DNA from: Bicyclus anynana
Taxonomy: Eukaryota > Arthropoda > Insecta > Lepidoptera > Nymphalidae
Assembly: GCF_947172395.1 (NCBI RefSeq)
Contig: NC_069108.1
Coordinates: 6,149,068-6,213,067 of the forward strand
Length of the DNA: 64,000 bases
Direction: 5' to 3'
A model generated the notes under the pieces. That model saw only the letters and a program-made list of their open reading frames with translations, was not told the origin of the DNA and made no database searches. A program made the position numbers and the translations under genes. Shown here piece after piece: positions 25,901 to 38,800 of this stretch (the first letter of the stretch is position 1; every line of letters starts with the position of its first letter).

Positions 25901-28900
25901 ACACCTGGCCACACACATGCCATGCGAACTTAGAAGAACGTGAAATCTATAAGAAGCAGCGCCATCTACATCTTAGATTTAAGATTCCAGGATAGTAAAT
26001 TCAAATACTTATGGTGTGTATGTAATATAATGTTTTTAGAGATTTAATACGTGTACGGTCCGGGGCATGCACCTCCAACTTTTCAGTTGTGTGCATTTTA
26101 AGAAATTAAACATCGTGAGGAAACCTGCATACCAGAGAATTATCTTAATTCTCTGCGTGTGTGAAGTCTGCCAATCCACAATGGGCCAGCGTGGTGGACT
26201 ATTGGCCTAACCCCTCTCATTCTGAGAGGAGACTCGAGCTCAGCAGTGAGCCGAATATGGGTTGATGACGAATACGTGTAAATACGGAAAAAAAATCTCA
26301 AAAAAGAAAAGAATTATTTATCTTTTTAATTTTGACACGTAATAGGAAGAATGTGTTTGTATTTCTAATGCAAAGGGATTATTAAAGAGTACATTAATTT
26401 CAACGAAGATAATATAGTCATTTGGCCTAGTGGTGCATAACAAAGGTAGGTACGATCTAATAATCCTGAGTTTGAGCCCGGGGGTAACAATGGAAAACTT
26501 TTGTCTTTTTTTTGTTTATCTCAATTGGTTTCTTCAATTATTACAAAATCAAAAATCTCTCTCCTTTACAAAAAATATGCATTGATTTTTATATTATATA
26601 TAATATTCATTGCGGTGGTAGAATCTTTAGAAATAGTCAACTGACGTGCCAAAAGTGCTTGTAAACTAAGCCTACTTGAAATAAATGATTTTTGTTTTTT
26701 TTTTTTAATTAGAGTTGTCTATCTATTTCTAATAATGCATTGTAATCTTTGGCCACACAGATTACACACACAACACATACATACAAACAGTACAAATTCA
26801 TCGCGCCAGGTTCCAAGTTAATACGCACGAACTGTAGTCTCTAACATACTTAATTCATGCAAATATTACAAATGTGAAAAAAATGGCCGAATACTGAAAC
26901 GTCAATAAAAAGAGACATCACATTGTTTTTCATCAATTTTCGTTTTTGTGATCATCTAACATACTTATTTCAACGAAATGATCTTAACTATGTTATTTCA
27001 CATTTAGTGGCAGTGATTTTTTTTTGTTTTTATAACACATTTGCACGTAAAGTATCGCTTATTTCACCAATTTCAATATCGTAATGTATCTCATTACGCA
27101 CATGTGCCGTAATGTAATGAAAAATGCACGTGTTTAAAGAACCTTTATCATTTGTCTAAAAACGAACGGTACTTTTTAAAATCTTGGCAAAGAGTTTTTA
27201 TGTGAAAAAGAGCAGAAAAAGTGCTCAAAATTTTATGAATAAAACTAGCTGACGCCGCGCGGTTTCACCCGCGTGGTTCCCGTTCCCGTAGGAATACGGG
27301 AATAAAATATAGCCTATAGCCTTCCTCGATAAATAGGCTATCTAACACTGAAAGAATTTTTCAAATCGGACCCATAGTTCCTGAGATTAGCGCGTTCAAT
27401 CAAACAAACAAACAAACTCTTCTGCTTTATAATATTAGTATAGATTAAGTTTGTGAGATAAAATATAATAAATAAACATTTTATTCTTTAATTTTAATAA
27501 TTTTGACAATAAATCTGTAATATACAAAAAAACAAAAATATTAATCTACTTTATTGTTAAGTTTTCCGATGACATCTAAATGTCATCATATGGAAAACAG
27601 GCAAAGATGCTAATTTATTTTCAGAAAGTTTGTTCAAAAAGTGTGTTTCCTCGCAAATGTGTTATAAAACGTCGTATGACATACGTGCGCTTTGATAATT
27701 ACAGCATCTGGCCAACCGTTTATATTTAGATGAGATTTATTATATCAATATATATCACCTGGGAACAGAACAAAGTTAAAATAGAAAAGATTATATCTGC
27801 TTCTGATTATTCTTGAAATGAAATGAAATGAAATGAAAATATACTTTATTGTACACCACACAGAAACATACGATACAGAAAAATAATGGAAAGAAAGAAA
27901 AATGCACAATAGGCGGCCTTATCGCTAAAAAGCGATCTCTTCCAGGCAACCTAACGAAGAAACTAATAATAAAAATTATAAAGATATAGGCTAGGGTGTA
28001 CAGAAGTAATATATAAAACAAAATAACGCATAAAAAAGAAAATAGTTAAATACTTATGTAACAAAATACTAAGAAATATCAACATATATAATATACAATA
28101 CGATACATATACCATATAATACAAATTGTATATTTACAATATTTATACATACGTATACGAGTATATATATAAATATAGATATATAAATAATAAATATAAA
28201 TGTATAAACATGTAAAAAAATATATATAAACATGTCATAAACACAACAAACCATGACGATAATTATTTAAAAAAAAAAAAAAAAATATATACAAAATTTA
28301 AGGTGGAAAGTAATGTTTACCAATGAGCCCCTTGAATATCGGTAAAGATTTCGCACGTCTGATATCAGGAGGGAGAGAGTTCCACAGCCTTACGGATTCG
28401 ACAGCAAAGGATCTAGAGAAAAAAGAAGTACTATGAGTGGGAATTTTTAAGATAAGGTTATCGTCAGAACGGAGTGAACGACAGTGAGTATCACTAAGAA
28501 ACTCAAACCGTTCTTTCAGATAAAAAGGAGTATAGTGATGGAAAAGAACAGAGTATAAAAGAGACAGAATATGAGTATTCCTGCGAAGACGAATCGGAAG
28601 CCACTTGAGCTTAGTCCGAAATTCAGAAATGTGGTCATATTTTCGAAGTCCAAATATTCTTCTTCAACACCTGCTTATATCTGAAGCAGGTGTTGAAGCA
28701 GGAAGCAGGGACGACTAGGGTAGAGTTTGGGGTAGGGTAGGGTAGGGGTAAGGTATTTTTCGCATCTTTTAGCAACATTAAATCTGCAAAAGGGCTTTGA
28801 ATTAATGGATTTGATTGATGTTTCAGTATTCGGCCATAAAAGCTTGTTCGGATCACTTATATACATTAGGATAAGATATGGCAAATGTTCTTTTAAAACA

Positions 28901-31900
28901 AAAAAAAAATGTATGGTGATGGTTTCCCACCTGATAGAACGACTTCGTGGCTGATGAGCGAGCCGCCGCAGATCAGCTTCGGCGTCTGCAACTTGTACAT
29001 GTACACGCCGGAGTGCCAGGGGACTTCGCCCCGCGCGGCCGGCTCTCCGCCCGCCATGAGCGGGTTCGGGCCCGCCGGCAGGGTGCCGCACTCTGTAACA
29101 TGTGTTAGCAATTTTAAATATTGGTCCTACTAAGTCATGATACGTCATCATACGCTGGTAAATTGACGTATCATGACAGGAAACACACCTTGACATTTGT
29201 AAATAATAAATTGAGATATTGTCATGATACAAGGTATAAAGGCTATCGGTTCCTTATTTGAGGGCAGTCGTGCGTTTGCTATCGCAGAGGCAACAAGTGC
29301 CAAGTGATTGCGGTGGAGTGTGATATATCTATATTGTATTGCTTATTGTATAATACAAAGTGATAGCAGTAAAGTGTAATATATACATATGTATGTATGG
29401 TGAATTGGTGAATAAAACATAGTATTGAAGATCAACAGTGAATATTATTACAAAACCCCTCTGAACTTTATACATGCGACACGTATACTTTTAACACACA
29501 GATTAAACAATAATAGGCAGATAGAGCGTACGGAGACCTCAGAAGCGCTGGACAGATGACATTACCCAAGTGGCTGGTGAGGATTGGATTTAAATTCTTT
29601 CTCAATAAAAAAAAGTGAAATTTTTGACTTGGTCTTTAACATGTAAATTACGACTATCGTCATCAACCCATATTCAGCTCACTGCTGAGCTCGAGTCTCC
29701 TCTCAGAATGAGAGGTTTAAGGCCAATAGTCCACCATGCTGGCCCAATGCGGATTGGCAGACTTCACACACGTAGAGAATCAAGAAAAATCTCTGGTATG
29801 CAGGTTTCCTCACGATGTTTTCCTTCACCGTTTGAGACACGCGATATTTAATTTCTTAAAATGCACACAACTGAAAAGTTGGAGGTGCATGCCCCGGACC
29901 GGATTCGAGCCCACACCCTCCGGAAACGGAGGCAGAGGTCATATCCACTGGGCTATCACGTGACAATTATTTTAATTACGACTATGCATATTGCGGCACT
30001 GCCGCGGGTCCCTGAAAAACGCCCCTTACAAAATGGTACGAACTTATGACGTCGTAGGCAATTAATGATCGTTAGATTTGTACGTGCGTTCAAACAAAAT
30101 TACTAATATCTTTGTTATTTGTGCGTTTATGTTTATAGTTCATTTATTAAAAAATGTCACATTTAATGTAAGGAAGCTAAAACTGTATGAATTTTCATCT
30201 AATTACGACAAAAGATTTTTAATAGATTTTGAAATTTTAAAATCTCATTTATTTTGCAAATATCCAGTCAATATTTGCTATTTATGTATAAATTAGTTAA
30301 CATTGACCTTATTTACCCGAATGTATCATAAAAATCAATATATTACTGTATATTGACGGCCTCCGTGGCGCAGTGGTATGCGCGGTGGATTTACAAAACG
30401 GAGGTCCTGGGTTCGATCCCCGGCTGGGCAGATTGAGATTTTCTTAATTGGTCCAGGTCTGGCTGGTGGGAGGCTTCGGCCGTGGCTAGTTACCACCCTA
30501 CCGGCAAAGACGTACCGCCAAGCGATTTAGCGTTCCGGTACGATGCCGTGTAGAAACCGAAAGGGGTGTGGATTTTCATCCTCCTCCTAACAAGTTAGCC
30601 CGCTTCCATCTTAGACTGCATCATCACTTACCATCAGGTGAGATTGTAGTCAAGGGCTAACTTGTAAAGATGTAAAGAATAAAAGAATTAAAAAAAAAAA
30701 TTCAAACCTAGTCATCATCCCCATTGCAACGTAACGCAACGCACCAATGGGGCGTCGCTTTTATTTACATACCGGCAGCACACTTGGGCTTGTAATTCCA
30801 CTGGCCGTTGATGCAACACATGTAGCCGAGCTCCACCGCGCTGTAGTAGTGCGCGCGGCACCGGGGCTGCACTACCACCCCCTCGGCCTCGTACTGCTGG
30901 CAGGGCCGCGTTTCATCAGAGTGGGGGGAGTCCACCCGGCAGCGGTATTCAACGCTCGGAGACTCTTCCAACTTACACGTTCCTGCAAAGACAAAGTCTT
31001 TAGAGCCTCATCACCGAGGGGTGGTGGTTCGATCCCCGCCCCGTTGGTCTATTGTCGTACCCACTCCTAGCACAGTCTTTGTCGACTATTTGGAGGGGAA
31101 TGGGAATATTAGTCATATTTAAAAGATATGGCAAATATTTCAAACTAGCGGACCTGGTGAAGCTCCGCTTTTAGGAGGATGAAAATCCACCGAAATTTGA
31201 AATGCCGACGAGCCCGTACCCCGGCTCGCAGCGCGCGCTACCCCTCTCTAACTCCCCACGCGTCGGCACGAGCCAACACGAGATCGAGATACTCACGCGC
31301 GCACGACGGGAAGCTGTCAGTGAGCCAGGTGCCGTAGTAGCATATGAGCTGCTTGCTGCCGACGAGCCTGTACCCCGGCTCGCAGCGCGCTACCCCTCTC
31401 TAACTCCCCACGCGTCGGCACGAGCCAACACGAGATCGAGATACTCACGCGCGCACGACGGGAAGCTGTCAGTGAGCCAGGTGCCGTAGTAGCATATGAG
31501 CTGCTTGCTGCCGACGAGCCTGTACCCCGGCTCGCAGCGCGCTACCCCTCTCTAACTCCCCACGCGTCGGCACGAGCCAACACGAGATCGAGATACTCAC
31601 GCGCGCACGACGGGAAGCTGTCAGTGAGCCAGGTGCCGTAGTAGCATATGAGCTGCTTGCTGCCGACGAGCCTGTACCCCGGCTCGCAGCGCGCTACCCC
31701 TCTCTAACTCCCCACGCGTCGGCACGAGCCAACACGAGATCGAGATACTCACGCGCGCACGACGGGAAGCTGTCAGTGAGCCAGGTGCCGTAGTAGCATA
31801 TGAGCTGCTTGCTGCCGACGAGCCTGTACCCCGGCTCGCAGCGCGCTACCCCTCTCTAACTCCCCACGCGTCGGCACGAGCCAACACGAGATCGAGATAC

Positions 31901-32848
31901 TCACGCGCGCACGACGGGAAGCTGTCAGTGAGCCAGGTGCCGTAGTAGCATATGAGCTGCTTGCTGCCGACGAGCCTGTACCCCGGCTCGCAGCGCGCGT
32001 CCAGCACCAGCAGCGTCTCCGCCGCGCCGGGGCGCAGCGCCCGCTGCCCGCGCGGCACGTAGCGCCCGTGCGCGGGGTGCTCCGGCATCACGCATGACAA
32101 CAGCCTGGAGACAATACGTTACTTGACACTCTTTTTTGTTAGGGACTAGCTGACGCCGCGCGATTTCACCCGCGTGGTTCTCGTTACCGTAGGACTACGG
32201 GGATATTATACAGCCTATAGCCTTCCTCGATAAATGGGCTATCTCACACTGAAAGAATTTTTCAAATCGGACCAGTAGTTCCCTAGAATAGTGCGTTCAA
32301 TCAAACAAACAAACTCTTTAGCTTTATAAGTTTAACTAGACTAAATTAATAAGTAAGAATTTCATAATTTTCGAATTTTGAGCTCCTTCGACTTAGTATC
32401 GAAAAAATTTCGAACTCACCTCAAGCGAAAAGAGTCTTTGAATATGGTTAAGCATTGAAAGTTACGTATAACAACATGTCTTAATCTTATTTAAACTAGC
32501 GGACTATACTATCACTCTACAGCTACCCTACCGTACAGGGGATGAGTATTGACTCAACCCTACCGCTACCCTAGCCCCAATCTAATCCTAACAAACCTTT
32601 ACCCCTACTCTACCCCTACCCTACCCTACTCCTACCACACCCCTACACTACCCTGCCCTACCACGCGGCTGAAGCTTACAAAATGGAGTAACTTCTCCCA
32701 TTTTCTTAACATATCCCTTCACTGCTCTGCTCCTATTGATCATAGCGTGATGAAAAGTATAATATAACCTGCCCAGGGGTATGAAGAATAATTGTACCAT
32801 GTTTCGTTAAAATCCGTCGAGTAGTTATTATTTCTATAACGAACATTC

Positions 32849-32884
<36 letters not shown>

Positions 32885-35800
32885 TGACAGAAAGACAGAC
32901 AGACAGACAAAAATTTTACTGATTGCATTTTTGGCATCAGTATCGATCATTAATCCCCTGATAGTTATTTTGGAAATATATTTCATTTTAAACTTATTTC
33001 GTGGTTGTTCATTATGAATGATATTTAAACGGGTACATACCACGATAAAACGACAAAATTTTTATTGTCGATATTTCGACCTAGTTGCATGGATCGTGGT
33101 CACGACGGGACTGAAGTTGCGAGATGAGAAGTGAAGTCAGCTGTTGTAATCGGAAAGATGGTTTCAAACTAGCCAGCGAGTGGAACCCGGTGGTAGAATT
33201 GTGCAAACCAAGAGGGCGCCGCGATACGCATAATAACAAAAGCGATGTCGTGAGTGTGGTTTGCCTAAACAGCCAAAAACGCGAGATTGTTGAAAAAAGA
33301 AAAAGAACAAGAAAGAGGGTAGATCGATTCTGCCCCTAACAGCTGACTTCACTTCTCATCTCGCAACTTCAGTCCCGTCGTGACCACGATCCATGCAACT
33401 GGGTCGAAATATCGACAATAAAAATTTCGTCGTTTTATCGTGGTATGTACCCGTTTAAATAACATTCAATATATTTCATGTACAGAATTGACCTCTACAG
33501 ATTTATTATAAGTTTAGATATAGATAACCCTCTTGTGGTATTAATGTTAGTAACTCACTGTTTGGGTACGAGACTAGTTCCTGTCCGCGGTATCATCTGC
33601 GTGCAGAGCAAATCGGTCTCATCGGACCCATCGGCGCAGTCGGAAACCTGCAAACAAACAAGTGAGTGAGTGTGATAGGATCATTATGTTTATCTCCTTA
33701 ACGACCACTATGAGATGTTAAAATTTCTTCATCATCATCATGTCAGCCGACAGACGTCCACTGCAGGACATAGGCCTTTTGTAGGGACTTCCAAACATCA
33801 CGACACTGAGCCGCCAGCATCCAGCGAATCCCTGCGATCCGTTTGATGTCGTCAGTCCACCTGGTGGGACGTCGACCAACACTGCGCTTACTAGTGCGGG
33901 GTCGCCATTCCAGCACTTTGGGGCCCCAATCTCCATCGGCTTTGGTTCTTCTGCGGATCTCCTCATTTCTGTTTCGATTACGCAGAGATGCTCCTAACAT
34001 AGCTCGTTCCATCGCCCGCTGTGTGACTCTGAGCCTTCTTTGGACCAACAAAAAATTTCTTAGAAGAAAGAAAATCTCAGTATTGCACAGCCCGAGTCAG
34101 AAATTTGGACCTTGTGATCTGAAGCTATACAGGCTAACCACGGTGCGCGGAGCAGCCGTCGCGCTGTCAACTGTGTCCTGTGATCAGAAGGTCAACTCAC
34201 GCGGTCGCACAGCGCGTTCCTGTCGACGCAGGCGCCGTACGCGCACTTGAACTGGTGCGCGGAGCAGCCGTCGCCCGCACACGCGCGCGCCGTCAACTGT
34301 GTCCTGTGATCAGAAGGTCAACTCACGCGGTCGCACAGCGCGTTCCTGTCGACGCAGGCGCCGTACGCGCACTTGAACTGGTGCGCGGAGCAGCCGTCGC
34401 CCGCACACGCGCGCGCCGTCAACTGTGTCCTGTGATCAGAAGGTCAACTCACGCGGTCGCACAGCGCGTTCCTGTCGACGCAGGCGCCGTACGCGCACTT
34501 GAACTGGTGCGCGGAGCAGCCGTCGCCCGCACACGCGCGCGCCGTCAACTGTGTCCTGTGATCAGAAGGTCAACTCACGCGGTCGCACAGCGCGTTCCTG
34601 TCGACGCAGGCGCCGTACGCGCACTTGAACTGGTGCGCGGAGCAGCCGTCGCCCGCACACGCGCGCGCCGTCTCGTCGGACCCGTCCCGGCAGTGCATCA
34701 CACCATCGCAGCGCGAGAACGTATCTATTAGCTGCCCGTTGTCGCATTTAAAGCTAAAACTGCGAGAGAAATGCTTCATTACGATTCCATATCATCAATT
34801 TAAGACAGCACCAAGTCTTGAGGTTTTCCCTTGAACAATAAAACCATACCTCTTTGTTAAAGCAGTTAAAAGAGAAACGTATGCGTCTCAAGATAGTCAA
34901 CGGAAGTGTACGTAGTTACAGCAGCAGGTTTAAGTTATAAACCTGCTGCTGTAACTACGCGTGAGAAAAAGGGAAACTGCGAGAGGCGCCGTAACGCGTT
35001 ACGGTTTACCCTCCCATTTGGTTTTATAACTTCAAAACGTTCCGTGGTCATATTTAATCCGTTAAAACCCGTTACTATAGGATACTGGCGGGCCCAATCA
35101 TGCTTCGCTTCGACTAATGTGCTCTTCTTCCCTACCGTTCCCTACTCCCACTCTACCCCTACCATACCCCTACCCAAAATTTTAGCTTTCTATCCTGAAA
35201 ATTGCGGAATGCTGCATACTAACTTCTACCCCCCCAGTTTAGAGAACTGGGCGGTTACAAAGAGACACAGTAGCCTATGTCACTCTCCATCCTTTCAACT
35301 GTCTCCACTTACAAAATCACGTCAATTCGTCGCTCCATTTTGCCATCAAAGGCGGACAAACATGGTAGACAGATAGACACACACACTTTCACATTTATAA
35401 TATTACTAGCGGACGCTCGCGACTTCGTCCGCGTGGAATTCAGCTTTTCACAAATCCCACGGGTACCATGGAATTTTCTGGAATGAATTAGCCTATGTGT
35501 TAATCTAGAGTGAAATCTATTGCCATTCCAAATTTCAGCCAAATCGCTTCAGTAGCCGCAGTGTAAAGTGGAACAAACTTACACACAAACTTACGCCTTT
35601 ATAATATTAGTGATACCCGTGCGAAGTCAAGTACAATATTTAGTATCAGCAGAGGCGGATTATCCGTAAGGCAAACTAGGCACGTGCCTAGGGCGTGTAG
35701 TTACTAAAACTAAATGCTGATCTATAATCTAAATCACTAGTGATTAGATTCATAACACACCATAATCTGTCAACACACATAAAGGTCTATTTCCCAGAGC

Positions 35801-38800
35801 AGAGAGGAATCATGAATTTCGATATTCAATCGACATTGACGGTCAATTATTCTCACGTTTCTGAAAAGCAAACGGCTGTACCCACGTGGCATACTATACA
35901 AGTAATGTGCGCAGTGATCAACACACGATCAATAGGGATGATGACAGTTTTTTAAATTGTATATAAATTAAGAGTATGTTAATAGTAAAGTAATTTTGTA
36001 AAAGGAACAGGGTATCTGCGATCATTACTTTCGGAGCTACAGGGATTTAAAGAAACTGAATGAATTTTCATCTAATTACGATAAAAGATTTTTAATAGAT
36101 TCTGAAATTTTATAATCTCAATTATTTTGCAAATATCCAGACAATCTTTGCTTTTTATGTATAAATTAGTTAACATTGACCCTATTTACCCGAATGTATC
36201 ATAAAAATCAATATATTCAAACCTAGTCATCATCCCCATTATAGTCGTGGGTGCTACAAAACGTGAGAATAATTGACCGTTTGTGGCTAGAGTTATACGA
36301 GAAATCGTTTTAAGCGTGATCTTCTTCTTAAGCGGGTTCTACTGGACATGGATACCTATTTATAGCCTAATTGAAATAAATGAATTTTGATTTATCCTCT
36401 ATCCGAGATCTATCCTGTATCAATGCATACCCTTTGTCGTACTCCCTGCAGCCCTGCTCGTCGGAGTAGTCAGCGCAGTCCCTGACACCGTTGCAGACTG
36501 ACGACTCGTTGACGCATGCACCGTACGCGCATCGGAACCACTGCATCGGACATCTGCGGGACATTTTTAGGGTTCAATCATCATCATGGAACGAAGCATG
36601 ACTGTAGTGTTTATGTATATATACACCGGTAAGGTAATGGATGGGACAAAGCAGCCAGTCTATCTCTGGCATCGAGAGGAGGCGGACGTGCGCTGCTGGC
36701 CAGTGTAGTGGTGAGACTGAGACGGTGACTTACTACAGTAATGACAAGGGACCTTACAATGACTAATATAAAAAAAAATCACAAATTCACTCCATCATCA
36801 GACAGAAAACAAAAATAATCGACGCCCTAGCCTTCGCACAAGCAATTTTGTAAAAGTAAAGTTATCTGCGATAATTACTTTCGGAACTACAGGGATTTAA
36901 AGTGTCAGATTTGCTGACGCGAATCCCTGAAAAACGCCCCATACAAAATGGTACGAACTTATGACGTCGTAGGCAATTAATGATCGTTCGACCCTACCGG
37001 CAAAGACGTACCGCCAAGCGATTTAGCGTTCCGGTACGATGCCGTGTAGAAACCAAAAAGGGGTGTGGATTTTCATCCTCCTCCTAACAAGTTAGCCAGC
37101 TTCCATCTTAGACTGCATCATCACTTATTTACTTAGGTGAGATTGTAGTCAAGGGCTAACTTGTAATGAATGTAAAGAATGAAAAAAAAGAAAAAATCAT
37201 GAGGAAAATACGATGTCATTTTTCGTTTTTTAATTTATTTTTGTGATTTTGAAGTCGGTTGAATTTTTTTGTTACAAAGATTTTATTCTTCTGTTTTTAG
37301 TGTGTCGAACGAAAGTTCGTTTCAAAACTGAAACTGTACTGAATTCATGAAAATTAATTGGGACCAATCTGGAAGAATTATCAAAATTGGTTAAGAATAA
37401 AAAAAAACAATTAAAACTTGAGACATGTAAAGGACACTCGGATGGAACGAAGTTTGCTATCGCAATCGCTAACGCTAAAGCTATCATCGCTACCCTGGAG
37501 CTCACCAGTTGTCTTCAGAGGGCCTAGTGACTGTTAAATACTATTACTATCGCGTTAACGTAAGCGCGAATTTCTAAGGAATTGAAACAGCGCCAAGTAG
37601 TGGCACTACCGCACAACTGTTTCAATTCCTTAGAAATTCACATTTACGTCAACGCGATAGTAACAGTATGAAAATATTGAAAACTCCCAGTAGGCACAGG
37701 TCACGGCTTACAAGTAACAACTATAGCAAAAAGTGTCGTTACAACTTTTGGTCTTAATATTTTCCGTATAGTCCCCTTTCGCAACGCGCGATAAGGAACT
37801 TCTTCCCAACAACATACGCGTCGACTATAACTAATAAATTACCTATTTCCCCGACACAAGCGGTAGGTTTCGTCACTTCCGTCCGGACAGTCCACCGTTC
37901 CGTCGCAACTTCTGATGGAATTGATACAGGCACCGTTTTGACACCGGAAGTTGAAAGGTGGGCTGCAAAATAAATAAAAAAATTGTTTCATTACATACTT
38001 AAACTAATAACCTACAGACACACAACACCTAACAATAGGGATGATGACAGATTTTTAAATTGTATATAAATTAAGAGTATGCTAATAGTAAAGCAATTTC
38101 GTAAAAGTAACAGGGTATCTGCGATCATTACTTTCGGAGCTACAGGGATTTAAAGGGTCAGATTTGCGGCGCTGCCGCGGATCCCTGAAAAAAATACTAA
38201 TATCTTTGTTATTTCTGCGTTTATGTTTATAGTTCATATATTAAAAAATGTCACATTTAATGTAAGGAAGCTAAAACTGTATGAATTTTCATCTAATTAC
38301 GATAAAAGATTTCCCATCATCCCCATTAGACCATGGATTCGCTAAGAGGTCCAGGTGGACCCCTAGTCTACGTTGACGTGACATAAAAAGATGTCCGTTT
38401 GGCAGGCTAAGAACGGATTTTGTGACAGGGCCGGATTAAGGAGGTCTAAGGGCAGCGTAGTCGCGGGCGTCCGCTATTTATAACACGTAGATAGTGTGTA
38501 ATCGCCGGATTAGTAAGCTGTTTTATGTGCCCCGAAATCGGGGCACTTGACGCGCGCTTTGCTTCGATAATTACGCTTGTGTGCGTGTTAGCGATGGTAA
38601 TTAGCATAGCTCTTAATTTATATAAGTAGAAAGTAATGATCGCAGATACCTTGTTACTTTTACAAAATTGCTTTACTATAAGCATACTCTTAATTTATAT
38701 ACAATTTAAAAAACTGTCATCATCCCTATTACATGAATTACGTCACTTTATAAACGACGTACGACTTCCTAAATTGGAATAAAGTGTAACACGACTTTCC

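Noticed and set aside
34201..34578. Extra LDLa-coding copies as real alternative exons
   Set aside because: Each copy has a donor but no convincing acceptor, and reading through the first donor meets a stop.
21310..34672. Donor arrays as pure assembly error
   Set aside because: Not fully excluded, but copies carry private base differences, unit lengths are exact, and five separate introns are affected. Kept as real, pending long-read confirmation.
34180..34731. Plus-strand ORF with four identical 42-aa repeats
   Set aside because: Antisense reading of the exon 6 donor array. The minus strand encodes the LDLa cysteines.
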